A stretch of 64,000 nucleotides of DNA from Forficula auricularia (GCA_024734495.1 JALMQS010000405.1:124001-188000); one strand, 5' to 3'. Positions 1 through 10,920 are shown, numbered from the stretch's first letter. Numbers and translations are program-made. The notes: a model not told the origin generated them from the sequence alone.

Positions 1-64
1 TGTCAGTGCCATCAACCCCGTGTTAGGGGTAAAAGCATTTACTTTGCGACATACAACCGGCCCC
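1..64 (+). repeat. MITE-H terminal fragment
   Basis: The end of this segment (GTAAAAGCATTTACTTTGCG, then ACATACAACCGGCCCC) matches the right ends of the palindromic MITEs at 47.4-48.2 kb. The rest of the element lies outside the window. Confidence 0.6.
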
Positions 65-97
65 AAGGGGGTAAAATTGAGGTTTAAATTAAATAAA

Positions 98-252
98 GTC
101 AACTTCCAAGACAATGAGATAGGAACCAAGGTTCTAGAATGAGAGGTTTTCATTTTATGAAGAAAAAACTGCGATTTTTTGAAGAAAAAAAAATTGAATT
201 TTTTCAAAACTTCAACCTCATGTTACCATTATCCAATTAGAATGAAACGTTA
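98..252 (+). repeat. Rep-A partial copy
   Basis: It contains the Rep-A landmarks: an 'acaatgagataggaa' block, 'ggttttcattttatgaag', 'aacttcaacctcatg' and 'accattatccaatta'. The fullest Rep-A copy is at 51330-51925. This copy ends where the gypsy fragment begins. Confidence 0.6.
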
Positions 253-274
253 TTTCCTATGCACCCTGTATATA

Positions 275-432
275 CGAAAATTTAACCGCTCCAAATATGA
301 CCCATTAGTAGAAGAAGCAACCCTTTTAGAAGGGAATGGTGATTATGCCTATGTGCGGCTACCAGATGGCCGCGAAACCACTGTTTCTTCGAGGCATCTT
401 GCCCCGTCTGCCGAATTTTCGGAAGAAAAATG
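275..432 (+). pseudogene. Ty3/gypsy polyprotein C-terminal fragment
   Basis: About 45 residues around YDPLVEEATLLEGNGDYAYV and RLPDGRETTVSSRHLAP resemble the tail after the integrase domain of insect Ty3/gypsy polyproteins, where an 'RLPDGRExTVSxRxLAP' motif is common. No protease, RT or integrase core is present. The frame is open to the left into Rep-A sequence and to the tail 'cctatgcaccctgtatata', which also occurs near 17600, so the fragment was cut by another repeat. The family call rests on motif memory. No LTR is visible next to it. Confidence 0.5.
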
Positions 433-945
433 AAGGTGGAAAAGAAAAGGAAACTGATAGACAAATTTATTAATTTTAAATATATTAATATAAATTTAAT
501 TTTTAGAAATAATTCATATCGCGAAAATTGATTTTTTTTTGAATTTAAGAAAAATATAAATTTTTAAAATTTTAGTAGACAAATTAATTTTAAAATATAT
601 ATATTTTATATATTTAATTTATAATATAAGTTTTAATGAGATATGATTTAATATGGGATAATGAGATTAATTCTTAATTTATTACAGCGCGGGTCATTTG
701 AAATTTTAGTAGATAAATTAATTTTAAAATTATTATATATAATTAATTTAGAGACATTTTTTAGATAAATTTAAATATTGAAATAGGTTTCCAACCGATC
801 GGGAATTTCGAAAGAAATGGTTGCATGCTCTAATAAAGTATTTATAAAGCATTTAATGATATTTTTTCATCTTTCTTTGATCAATATTCATTATTCAAAA
901 AAATATTTTTTCAAAACATATAATAACGGACAGCTAATAATCACA
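433..945. other. AT-rich stretch, no gene seen
   Basis: Very AT-rich sequence with repeated 'attttaaaatatatat' and 'tttagtagacaaatta' blocks (about 560-620 and 700-745) that look like short internal duplications. No coding signal. Confidence 0.6.
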
Positions 946-947
946 TC

Positions 948-999
948 TCGAGACGCTGCCCGCCAGGGCCACCAGCCCAGGCACGCCAGGTACTGCTCG
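948..999 (+). mobile_element. Helitron-like 3' terminus fragment
   Basis: Starts GAGACGCTGCCCGCCAGGGC and ends in a GC-rich segment followed by CTCG and an AT target. The same module occurs at 10921-10996 (+), 34827-34875 (+), and on the minus strand at 52583-52675 and 56742-56822, where decayed Helitron helicase sequence adjoins. The assignment is inferred from those copies. Confidence 0.4.
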
Positions 1000-1298
1000 T
1001 TATATAATAACAACAAAACTACAATAATCACGGCTAACTTAATCTCTACAACCACCAGCATATTTAAAGGACTATATCTCTAAATAAAAAAAAAGGGTGG
1101 GGGGTGAATGTGATAAAATCTAGAAGGCCGTTTGTATTGTTTGTTTGTTTACGATTATGTTTATATTTATTCATTCTGTATTAGGCGTTTTCTGTTAAAT
1201 AAAACTTTAATAAAAGGGTTTTCTTGTTCTTTATTCTTACAGTATACATATTGTGTGGCCCTCCAGAAGGCTAGAAATTCAAAAACTAACTACTAGAT

Positions 1299-2200
1299 CA
1301 AGAGCCCACGACGGCCAGACCTTCGTTATTTTATAAAAGCTGAAAGTTTTTCTGTGCATGTCCCCTATACAGGTAAGAACGACCAGCGACTATAGAGTTT
1401 GGGTTGTGGTTACTTTGGCAGGTAACAGGTAATAAAGGTGTATAAAATAGTACTTTAAATTCGTTAAAGTATAAAGCTCAATTTTTTTATATTTTCTTCA
1501 GGATAACTTTAGAAATCTCGTCATCCATTGCCGGACACTTATGACAGTTGCTACCCCCTGCCAGACACCCCTAAACTTTAATAAATTATAATTATACTTT
1601 CGTTATAATATAAAAGATAAATTTTATATATGTTACTTGGCGACCTATAAAAAAATGTTACCTCAATAGGCGGACAGTTTTAATGGTTTTTACATAGATT
1701 TTTGACATTTCGGTTATTATTGATAACCATTGGTGAAGACATGGAGGAATCGACTTAAAATCAAAAATAACCATCGATTCTTATCTAATACTAGAGGAAT
1801 AACCTTATTGCATTCCATTTTTGTTGTTTTGACTATTAATGGCAACCTCTACTGAAAACGTGGAAGAATCGACTTAAAATCAAAAAGACTAAACTCTTTT
1901 ATGGCAAACCACTCAAGCTTGAGTTTAGGGGTGTCTGGCAGGGGGTAGCAACTGTCATAAGTGTCCGGCAATGGATGACGAGATTTCTAAAGTTATCCTG
2001 AAGAAAATATAAAAAAATTGAGCTTTATACTTTAACGAATTTAAAGTACTATTTTATACACCTTTATCACCTGTTACCTGCCAAAGCAACCACAACCCAA
2101 ACTCCATAGTCGCTGGTCGTTCTTACCTGTATAGGGGACATGCACAGAAAAACTTTCAGCTTTTATAAAATAACGAAGGTCTGGCCGTCGTGGGCTCTTG
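1299..2200. mobile_element. Fold-back element with ~278-bp inverted arms
   Basis: Positions 1299-1576 are the near-perfect reverse complement of 1923-2200 (ends CAAGAGCCCACGACGGCC and GGCCGTCGTGGGCTCTTG), around a ~346-bp AT-rich loop. The loop holds a shorter repeated block ('aatcgacttaaaatcaaaaa' near 1750 and 1870). No ORF and no clear TSD are seen. It fits a non-autonomous fold-back or TIR element. Confidence 0.7.
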
Positions 2201-2204
2201 GGCT

Positions 2205-2300
2205 ATACCCGAAAAGGCATGGGGGAGGGGGGGGGGGGGGGGATCAAAAATGAAAATTCTAGCCCTTTGGCCAATTCAGCCAGGGGCTAGTCGCTTTGCT
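2205..2300 (-). repeat. Rep-B fragment with poly-G tract
   Basis: A G run of about 18 at 2225-2242, followed by 'atcaaaaatgaaaattctag', is the reverse complement of the C-tract side of a Rep-B unit. Confidence 0.5.
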
Positions 2301-2770
2301 TCGATAACAGCTATAAATAAATATTAATAGAAAAATCCGTTTTTATTTGTTTAGTAAAGAAAATTTGAAATATTAATTGTGACCCACGCTGTGTATATAG
2401 ATAATCCAAAATAAAAAAATATCCAATAAATGATATACTATATTTTTGTAAGAAAATGCTTTTTGTTAAATATATATATATATAGGATTTTTCTTTTTTT
2501 TGTTTTTTTTTAATAAAAATTGTAATAAACAATAGATAGAATATTAGAAAACATATAAATAGGAAAATTTAATTTGACAGTTTAAAGTTTATGTCACTAG
2601 ATTGCTTGCCAGCTGTTGAATTTATAATTTTCACTAGATTTATAACTAGAAATGCACTAGATAGCCGGGAGAGGCGGCAAATTTTGTGTCAAATTTTCTG
2701 CATGTAGTGAAAAAAATATACTATATTTTTATAAGAATTTTGCTGGCTTGGTGTGTACTGGATATATTAA
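2301..2770. other. AT-rich, no gene seen
   Basis: A (TA)n stretch near 2470-2485 and T runs. The short reading frames here have no recognisable content. Confidence 0.6.
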
Positions 2771-2774
2771 TGTT

Positions 2775-2905
2775 TTATTGTTAGGATAAATAAATTGAAT
2801 TTCATTCTTTCCAGTAATTTATTTTGTTTTTCAAATGGTTATTCCAAATATTTCGAGAGCGTTCTCAGCATCTCTTCCTCAGTGGAAACTGTGGGACCAC
2901 ACAAT
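2775..2905 (-). mobile_element. Penelope-like element 3' end
   Basis: On the minus strand this reads 'gaggaagagatgctgagaac', 'gctctcgaaatatttggaat', 'aaattactggaaagaatg', the same order as in both arms of the PLE palindrome (5290-5410 and 8200-8345). It is a separate copy of the non-coding 3' part of that PLE family. Confidence 0.6.
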
Positions 2906-3123
2906 AGGTAAGTCAGTGAGTTATTATAATTACAGGTGTCAAAAAAGTACTCCCTCACCAATGTGCCGACTGATCAGTCGAACAACTGACTTTGCGTCGA
3001 AGGGCTAGCTCGCTAGCTGCCTTTACAAACCTGGCGGCCCTAATTAGCAATTAAACTGATTGGTTAATTGGTGGTGGTCGGGCTGGTGACGTAAGCATAA
3101 ATGTTCGCGCGCTGCTCTCCTCT

Positions 3124-3134
3124 GATTATAAAAG
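3124..3134 (+). promoter_or_regulatory. TATA-box-like motif in GC-richer segment
   Basis: 'attataaaagcgagcg' lies inside a ~230-bp segment of higher GC (2950-3180) beside the PLE end. It could be a retroelement promoter, but no downstream ORF supports it. Confidence 0.25.
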
Positions 3135-3215
3135 CGAGCGTGTCCTCGCTTTGCTCACCAGTGGTGGTTGCAGCTAATTTTTTTTACCGGAACGCGTATA
3201 TATTAATTATATAGA

Positions 3216-3425
3216 CAGGGCCGATCCTGGGTAAGAGCGGCCGCTCTGTGCGGTCTCATGTCCCAAATTTAACGTCGGGGGGGGGGGGGGGGGTGATTTT
3301 CCATGATAACTCCTGGCGGCGACGTTGGTTTTTTTTTTTAGGTCTCATGTCCCAAATTTGACGGCGGGGGGGGGGGGGGGGGGGGATTTCCCCCAATTTT
3401 CGCCCGTCGCCAGGATCGGCCCCTG
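3216..3425. mobile_element. hAT-type MITE, 210 bp
   Basis: Ends CAGGGCCGATCCTGG and CCAGGATCGGCCCCTG are inverted repeats with one indel. The flanks TATATAGA (3208-3215) and TATATAGC (3426-3433) match at 7 of 8 positions, an 8-bp TSD as expected for hAT. Inside, a module 'ggtctcatgtcccaaattt' plus a G run of 17 or more is present twice. Confidence 0.75.
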
Positions 3426-3486
3426 TATATAGCATAAAAGGAAAGTGAAACGAAAATCATTACGAAACCCATTTTGTGTATATGTA

Positions 3487-3811
3487 CCAGGTGTATAACC
3501 TCCAAATCCGCTGTTTGCTCATCGATGGCGCTAGTGCTCGTATTGAACTACCATGGACACGCCATACATTTTATTTCATGAGTTTAACGTCTGACAACAT
3601 TAATCGAGTGATCATTGTTAACAATTTCATAACACAAAAGTCTGTTTTTCCTTGAGTAATCATGTCCAGTTTTGTGCCAGAAAAAGAGCATATGCGGGAA
3701 GCTCTGCTTTTCTGCTTCAGTTTGAAGAAATCTGCTGCCGAATTGCTTGCCATGAAAAAACCATGTGTTTTTTGACTAAAAAACAGCGGATTTAAGGATT
3801 TATACACCTAG
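3487..3811. mobile_element. mauritiana-mariner-like MITE, 325 bp
   Basis: Termini CCAGGTGTATAACCTCCAAA and (reverse complement) CTAGGTGTATAAATCC resemble mauritiana-group mariner ends (CCAGGTGTACAAGT). It is flanked by TA (3485-3486 and 3812-3813). The 78-codon frame inside shows no transposase motif. Confidence 0.65.
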
Positions 3812-3813
3812 TA

Positions 3814-4337
3814 TATATATAATATGTATATATATACATGTTTATTACAACAATAGGAACGTTTAATAAAATTAGTTAACAAATTATAAAATACGCATAG
3901 TAGATACTCAAACAATATTGCATAGCAACATTTTTAACAATACATGGAAAACACTAATGGTTTTTATAAAATATTCCAAATAGGATTATGTTCAGGATCT
4001 TGTGGTTGAATGTTCCTTGTTTTGTTGTCATCCGCTGAACGATGAGACCTTAACCAAGTTTTTACATTAATTAAATTAATCTTAAGAAATTCAAAGAGAA
4101 ATTCAAAGATGTTTTTATAAAGCGAAATTTAGAGAATACTTAGCGTGACTACCGTTTTATAAGAACCATTGAGGTCCAGCTGATTCTCCATCCTGAACCA
4201 AGAGAGCGAAAAAAGATATGGTCCATCTAGATGTTACCCGGCATCAATCCGCGTATAGCCCGCATGATACCCCATCCCGGACCACCCAGAGGGACATGGC
4301 ATCTCAAGTTCTTATATATTACTTTGATTCAGACACC
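3814..4337. other. No gene recognised
   Basis: AT-rich unique-looking sequence up to the assembly gap. The reading frames across the gap are artefacts of the N run. Confidence 0.5.
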
Positions 4338-4437
4338 NNNNNNNNNNNNNNNNNNNNNNNNNNNNNNNNNNNNNNNNNNNNNNNNNNNNNNNNNNNNNNN
4401 NNNNNNNNNNNNNNNNNNNNNNNNNNNNNNNNNNNNN
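4338..4437. other. Assembly gap (100 N)
   Basis: Exactly 100 Ns, the usual scaffold placeholder for a gap of unknown size. It lies at the outer end of the left arm of the PLE palindrome, where assemblers commonly fail. Confidence 0.98.
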
Positions 4438-4464
4438 GCCATGTGTTGTTGCAAGTAGCCAGCG

Positions 4465-6480
4465 CTTTGGCAATCGTGGTTAAAGGGGTCCCGCACTACG
4501 GAACTACGGACCACGTTTCCGGCAAATTGCAAGTATTCAATTAGGTTGAATTTAACGACGGTTTTGCTAAAAATTACATACAAGTCGGTAGTGTTGTGCG
4601 ATTCATTTAAGAAAAATTGATTGATGATGGGATGGATTTTTACGCAAATTTGCCTACCTAGCAATCTTAACAAAATGAGTGCTGATTAAGTTTTTGGTAC
4701 GGGCTCATTTCGCATAGTACTTTATTTCAGTATTTTTCTAAATATCTTGAATTTTTATGAAATTTAATATAGTCTTACCACGGGGACCATAAAAAGGTTA
4801 AATAAAGTTTTTAGTAAAATTATTTTAAGTACTTTTACTCTAAAATAAAATAGTACTTTTTAATTTTTATTTTAAAATTTTTTAAAATTTATTATCGTTT
4901 TAAGATAGCTCATTTAACCTAAGGCAAGAATGGCTACTTTTCTCGCGAAATGGTAAAATTTGGGAGGAAAGAGTAACCAACTGTACAGTTCTCTATCTCG
5001 TTGCTTAAGACATAGGTGTCGACTTTTAAAACCAAAAAGGCGATTGATTATCATCTAATACTTGAGGAATGTAACCATCTCTATATTGATTTTCCTCTAT
5101 TTCTCCTTCTAAAGGAGAAAGAATCATTTTTGGGGTAAATTTTAAAAATTGTCAAAAAATGCATTCAGAATTATTTTTACTCAATGTCAACATAACTTAG
5201 CAATTGCAAGTGATATCTCGATTAATAATAAAAGGAACAAATTAATATTAAATGAATTTTGGATACGGCAACGATCCGTTGTAGTTTATTTTTCTTTATT
5301 GTTAGAGTTAAATAAATTGAATTTGTTCTTTCCAGTAATTTATTTTGATGTTCAAATTGGTTATTCCAAATATTTCGAGAGCTTCTCAGCACTCTTCACA
5401 CTCCCCCACCAATGCTGCCCATCAGTTTTCACAACACAATAATACGTATATATATACAAATTTAAAATGAGAACATACAATATTTACAACTTCCTTTTAT
5501 TCAATGCCTAAAAAATTGAAAAATGGTCAACACCAGAAAGGTTGCAATTAACCAACTAATTACTGTTAATGACCAGTTGAGCGGAGCGTCAACGACCACA
5601 AAATTGTCTACATTTCTATACACGCGCAATTAATTAATAAAAAAGCATTTATTTATTTGTCATTTCAATTAAAATTTTGCATTCCCTTGTTAGGGGTTTT
5701 CTGAGGTTGAGTGCCGTGTGCTTTGTGCTCTCATCAAGCGATGCAAACTTAACAATGTTCCGATGCATATATAGCGCTTGCGTGTTCATATAGGTGTGTA
5801 AGCTGCTGGTTGGCATTTGGCTCTGGCGTAACTTACCTGTGTCGAATGAGTCGCTTAATATAGCATGGGTGAACATAATTTCACTCATGCAGCGCGACTT
5901 CAACGATCTGACTGCTGTACAAAAAATACCGGGAACACGATTCCTTGAAAAAATGTTTGTTTTATTTTTTCATAGTCAATATATTAAAATTTTCAAAAAA
6001 TCAAATGATACGACCCTTCAGTCCAATGTTGCTTGGTTGTTCTTAAGCTAATATATCTTTTGTGTTCATATACCTTTTTCCATAGTCTATCTAGGGCCTA
6101 TATAAATTTTATTACAATCAATGCAAGATATTTATAACTACATTACATTGATTGATTTTCTATTTTTTTGTCTTTGTTGTTGAACAGGAGAGTATTATTG
6201 CCTATTCAGATCTATATTTGGAGAACAACAACTTTAGCGAGGTGTGAAAGTCATAATCGTGTTTCCTGAATTGTCAATTTTAGCTTCATTAACCACAGGT
6301 AAATATCTTGTTATCTTATTCAAAGGTCCATGCTAATGATGGGGGTATAATTTTCCGGCAATTTTTTTAAATTCGACTATATTTTCTTTCATTGCTTAAT
6401 TTTAGCATTCCTCCATAATAAACCTGAATGAGTTTGGTATTGTACTACTGCATAGTGCTTTTAGACTAGTTTTTAGGCAA
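4465..6480 (-). mobile_element. Left arm of PLE palindrome
   Basis: This arm is the degenerate reverse complement of 6810-9290. Paired landmarks include 'ggttgaatttaacgacggtt' (4540) with the 9200-9230 region, the PLE 3' end at 5290-5410 with 8200-8345, 'cccttgttagggg' (5682) with 'ccctaacaaggg' (7855), and the decayed GIY-YIG coding region 5935-6345 with 6985-7470. The pair sums drift from about 13770 outside to 13300 inside, so the pairing is continuous with many small indels. Confidence 0.8.
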
Positions 6481-6735
6481 ATAGCATGTTTAGTTAATTA
6501 GTCACGAAACGGCGCCGCCGACCCGATCCTTTACATGTGAACTAATATCATTATTAAACACTTGTTGTGACTTTTCAATTTAATAAATATTTATTTAATA
6601 ATTAATTATTTGATCATTATTAATTGACAATTAAGCTTAAATAATTGTTAAAATAAATAAATAATAACAGCCATCAACGAAGATAACATTTAAAAATTCC
6701 TAAGTGAAATTGATAATTATAATAAAGACATTAAG

Positions 6736-6938
6736 TTCACATATGAGGTCGAGGTCGATGGTAAGCTACCGTTTCTTGATATGGAGCTAATTAACAACAA
6801 TAACAATTTACTTATAAACTGGTACAAAAAACCTTATGCGAGTGGTGTAATACTAAACTTCAATTCAAATAGTCCCCCCACTCATAAGATCAACGTAATT
6901 AGAGGTTTATTATGGAGAATGCTAAAATTAAGCAATGG
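6736..6938 (+). pseudogene. PLE reverse transcriptase C-terminal remnant
   Basis: Frame 1 reads FTYEVEVDGKLPFLDMEL, then LINWYKKPYASGVILNF. This is the segment just after the RT core in Penelope-like elements, where 'F T x E x E x x x x L P F L D' and 'W Y x K P x x S x x x L N F' are conserved. The RT catalytic motifs upstream are absent. A frameshift separates it from the GIY-YIG frame downstream. It belongs to the right-hand PLE copy and starts close to the palindrome centre (spacer about 6480-6810). Confidence 0.7.
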
Positions 6939-7024
6939 AAAGAAAATATAGTCAGATTTAAAAAAAAATTGCCAGTTGTAATAATTACCCCCCATCATTA
7001 ATAAGCAGGACGATACATGAGACC

Positions 7025-7591
7025 TTGAATAAGATAACAAGATCAGTACCTGTGGTTAATGAAGCTAAAATTGACAATTCTCAACCAGGGAGGCTACAGG
7101 TTATGACTTTCACACCCGCGTATCATAAGCTAAAGTTGTTGTTCTCCAAATATAAAATAGATCTAGTGCCAAAAATAGGCAATAATTTGTCTTTCCTGTT
7201 CAATAACAAAGACAAAATAGAAAAAATCAATCAATGTAATGTAGTTTATAAAATATCTTGCATTGATTGTAATAAAATTTATATAGGCCCTACAGGTAGA
7301 CCTATGGAAAAAAGATTATATGAACACAAAAGATATGTGCTTAAAAAAGAGAACAACAACCAAACAGCATTGGCACAACATGCGCGGACTGAGGGTCATC
7401 ATTTTGATTTTGAAAATTTTAATATAATTGACTATGAAAAAAATAAAACAAAACGTTTTTTCAAGGAATCGTGTTTCATCCAACAAAGCCTAAAAAACAC
7501 GGTAAATTACAAGGTAGACACGGGCTTTTTAATGAGGGTGCAGCGGCCCGCTCCTTGCTCATGGCGACGAGCCTTGAGACACGGCCGCTAG
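7025..7591 (+). pseudogene. PLE GIY-YIG endonuclease domain
   Basis: 188-codon frame opening at TTG. Residues ~70-150 contain CNVVYKISCIDCNKIYIG, then TGR, and EHKR about ten residues later, the pattern of the C-terminal GIY-YIG nuclease of Penelope-like elements (a Cys-x2-Cys pair inside the GIY-YIG insert, catalytic Arg in TGR). In such elements this domain nicks target DNA to prime reverse transcription. About the last 20 codons are not PLE: they read into the R segment also present at 10.07 and 10.41 kb. The RT is missing, so the copy is dead. Confidence 0.8.
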
Positions 7592-7860
7592 ATGACTCAG
7601 TCGGATCGTTGAGTCGCTTTTGCATGAGTGAAATATATTCACCCATGCTATAATTAAAGCGACTCGATTCGACTGGAGTAGCGAACGGATTCGGACACTC
7701 GAATCTGGAGGGGCCAAATGCCAACCAGCAGCCCCTCCCCTGCACACACCCTATATGAGCACGCAACCTACAACCTGCACTCAACAGATTGTTAGGACCC
7801 CATCGACTTGATGGGGGGCGCACAAAGCACCACACAGCACTCAGCCTCAGAGAGCCCTAA
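7545..7860 (-). repeat. R segment copy
   Basis: The GC-rich block 'agcggcccgctcc...gcgacgagccttgagacac' through 'tgttaggaccccatcgactt' to 'agagccctaaca' recurs at 10068-10392, partly at 10413-10585, and degenerate at 5685-5940. It joins the PLE nuclease frame in this copy, so it is either the PLE 3' region or a second element fused to it. Confidence 0.6.
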
Positions 7861-9115
7861 CAAGGGAATACAAAAGCCCTTAATTGAAATGACAAATAAA
7901 TAAACATTTATGCTTTTTTATTAATTAATTGTCGCTGTGCCATAAAGTGTAGACAATTTCTGTGGTCGTTGACCTTCCGCTCAACTGGTCATTAACGGTA
8001 ATTAGTTGGTTAAATTTAAACTAGCTCTAAGTTGACTAATTTTTCAATTTTTTAAATTTCGATTGGACTTCATTATAAGGAGATGTAAATAATTGTATAT
8101 TCGTATGTTGTCTCATTTTTTAAATTTGTATATATAAGTATGTGAGAGTAGAGAGATCGAGCTTTTTATCAATGTTCTGTACAAACTGATGGAGTCGGCA
8201 ACATTGGTGGGGGAGTGGTTTCACTGGAGGAAGAGATGCTGAGAAAGCTCTCGAAATGTTTGGAATAAATCCAATTTTGGAACATCAAAATAAATTACTG
8301 GAAAGAAGCAAATTCAGTTTATTTATCCTAACAATAAAATAAACTGCAACGGATCGTTGCTAAACTTTATCCAAATTCATTTGAAATATTAATATGTTTG
8401 TTCCTTTATTATTAATCAGATATCACTTGCAATTTGTAGTTCATGTTGACATTAATTAAAAATAATTCTGAATTTTCATTTTTTGACAATTTTTTTAAAA
8501 ATTTACCCCAAATGATTCTTTCTCCCTTTAGGGGAGAAATAGAGGAAAAATCCAATATAGAATGGTTATTCCTCAAGTATTAGATGATAATCAATCGCTA
8601 TTTTTGGTTTAAAGTCGATTTCTCTATGTCTTAAGCAAAGGTAACGGATAAGAAAACAACGCAGTTGCTATGGTTACTTATAAAATTTCCTCCCAAATTT
8701 TTACCATTTCACAGCGAGAAGCCTAACCATTCTTACTTAAGTTAGGTTAAATGAGCTATCTTAAAACGATCAAATGAATAAATTTTAAAGAATTTAAAAT
8801 AAAAAATTAAAAAGTACTATTTTTATTTTAGAGTAAAGTACTTTAAAATATAATTTTACTCAAAAACTTTATTTAACCTTTTTTGTGGTCCCCAAGGTAC
8901 TTAATTAGGATATTAAATTTCATAAAAATTGGTGAAGTCATTTTCAAGATATTTAGAAAAAACTAAAAAAGTACTGAAATAAAGTACTAATGTTTGTGGG
9001 CCGATATGTACCAAAAACTAATCAGCGCTTCATTTTGTTAAAAGATTGCTAGGTTTTCAATTTCATTTCAATCGGTGCAACGGTGTGGAAAAAATCGTGG
9101 GCCAAAAAAACGATA

Positions 9116-9142
9116 ACATCCATCCATCCATCCATCCATCCG
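9116..9142. repeat. (ATCC)n microsatellite
   Basis: About six uninterrupted 4-bp units, present only in the right palindrome arm. Confidence 0.9.
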
Positions 9143-9364
9143 CACGCACTAAATGAAAAAATCGCACTTTTTGGCCTCTCGACGAGACCCCATGTAATTT
9201 TTGGCAAAACCGTCACGTGCTAAAATTCAACCTAATTGAATACTACAATTTGTGACTTTAATTGAGTCCATGGGTTCCGTAGTCTTTACCTGAGGACCCT
9301 TTGAAGCCACGATTGCCCCGAGAGCGATTACAATACTTTACCCATGCTTTCGCATTGATACATA

Positions 9365-9684
9365 AAAAAATAATTATTAAAATTTTTTTGAGATCTAATT
9401 GGTTCATGTATTTTGTTTATTTGATGTCGTATAAAAAATAGTTCTTATGAAAGTTGTTCAGTTTTTATTGTAGAATATGCGGTGATGTAAAGAAAAATAT
9501 AGGTTCTATTTAAAAACACAACTTGACCTTAAAATACACATGATAGCTTGCTCTAGGTCGACAAACAATAGCGTTGTTTAGTTTCCTCCCCGATATAAAT
9601 ATACTTTTATTTGAAACTTTTTTCGATATATGCACTGTTTTTGAGTTATAAGACTGTCTCAAGATAAAAAAAAAACTCACCCGG
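9365..9684 (+). mobile_element. Rep-E right end, solo
   Basis: Matches the right TIR of the Rep-E transposon (41180-41614 plus 42496-42524) and ends in ACTCACCCGG followed by TA. Shared landmarks are 'ttgagatctaattg', 'gtcgacaaacaatagcg' and 'gactgtctcaagataaaa'. Confidence 0.7.
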
Positions 9685-9879
9685 TATATAGGTAATGATA
9701 TGTTTATTTGCATCGAGCAGAGGACAACCTCATTGATTTCTGTTTATGATTTATGAATCTGAACAACTTTGCTAGTCTCGGCAAAATAAAATCTATTAAA
9801 TTACAGTAGGTATATACTATATATATTTATCTAGATTAATTTGTAACAAATCTTAGAGAAATTTCTCTAAAAAAATTAC

Positions 9880-9955
9880 CCTCTCTGCCTAGAATCGAAC
9901 CGACGAACTCTTGAACTATGGTCATCAGCTCTAACCACTAGACCAATGTCACATT
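9880..9955 (-). tRNA. tRNA-like sequence, probable SINE head or tRNA pseudogene
   Basis: The minus strand reads TGGTCTAGTGGTTAGAGC (A-box-like), then GGTTCGATTCTAGGCAGAGA (B-box-like) about 30 nt later, as in tRNA and tRNA-derived promoters. The acceptor ends do not pair convincingly, so I do not call a functional tRNA. Confidence 0.45.
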
Positions 9956-10067
9956 AATATTTATACCTTGATTTCTTTTACTAAAACTATATATTTTTGA
10001 TTTAAACTTTGTGTCTAGATAATATTGTATTCATTTGAACTCAAATGAAAATGAAAAAACACCATGT

Positions 10068-10585
10068 AGCGGCCCGCTCTCGCTCTTGGCGACGAGCCTT
10101 GAGACACGGCCGCTAGATGACTCAGTCGGATCGTTGCGTCGCTTTTGCATGAGTGAAATATATTCAGCCATGCTATAATTAAAGCGACTCGATTTCGACT
10201 GGAGAAGCGAATTGGATTCGAACAAGCGAATCTGGAGGGGCCACCGCCATCCAGCAGCCCCTCCCCTGCACACACCCTATATGAACACGCAACCTACAAC
10301 TCTGCACACGCAAGATTGTTAGGACCCCATCGACTTGATGGGGGGCGCAACACAAAGCGCCACACAGCACTCACCACACGAGAGCCCTAACAATACTGGT
10401 GACCCCGACGTGATTCGCTTGTTCGAATCCAATTCGCTTCTTCAGTCGAAATCGAGTCGCTTTAATTATAGCATGGCTGAATATATTTCACTCATGCAAA
10501 AGCGACGCAACGATCCGACTGAGTCATCTAGCGGCCGTGTCTCAAGGCTCGTCGCCATGAGCGAGAGCGGGCCGCTACACCAATA
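10068..10585. mobile_element. Palindromic R-segment element with LTR-like core
   Basis: 10068-10245 and 10413-10585 are inverted copies (GCGGCCCGCTCTCGCTC against GAGCGAGAGCGGGCCGC). Between them is a 76-bp core (10317-10392) running from TGTTAGG to CCTAACA, followed four bases later by TGGTGACCCCGACGTG (10397-10412). That resembles the 5' leader just after an LTR in Ty3/gypsy elements. No gag or pol was recognised. It could be a miniature LTR element or a part of the PLE family. Confidence 0.5.
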
Positions 10586-10618
10586 ACAATACCCTAACCA
10601 ATAGATTTTAAATTAAGA

Positions 10619-10800
10619 AACATTAAATATATATTAATTAACGAGGCAAATTTGAAATATAATTGTCAGCTAGGATTTTAAACTGATGGCTCCAATCGAT
10701 TTTCATTAACCAGGCAAATTTGAAATATATATATTCGAATTTTGAAATGAAAGACTAATTCATTTTAAATTAAGAAACATTAAATATATTGATAATTGTT
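10619..10800 (+). repeat. Short tandem duplication
   Basis: 'aaattaagaaacattaaata' and 'aggcaaatttgaaatata' each occur twice with a period of about 100-160 bp. Confidence 0.5.
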
Positions 10801-10920
10801 CCTCCCCCCACCCTCGCCACTCAAAAATTAAAGATAACTTTTAAGAGACGATGTATTTTCGGTAGTTTACGGGTATACATTTGGAGTGTGGTTTTTTAAG
10901 AGGAATAAAATTTTTGGACC

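Larger units (their letters stand above)
6810..9290 (+). mobile_element. Right arm of PLE palindrome
   Basis: Order along the plus strand: RT remnant, GIY-YIG domain, R segment (7545-7860), 'ccctaacaaggg', AT-rich part, PLE 3' end (8200-8345), then non-coding sequence to about 9290. All of it recurs inverted in the left arm. This arm is the better preserved one and alone contains a tetranucleotide repeat near 9116. Confidence 0.75.

Noticed and set aside
817..1083. 88-codon plus frame
   Set aside because: Covers the Helitron-like end and AT-rich flanks; low complexity, no motif.
3571..3807. 78-codon frame in the mariner-like MITE
   Set aside because: Includes the TIR and shows no transposase motif; the element is too short to be coding.
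4218..4673. Frames spanning the N run
   Set aside because: Created by translation through the gap.
9880..9955. A functional tRNA gene
   Set aside because: A and B boxes fit, but the acceptor and T stems do not pair well; kept only as tRNA-like.
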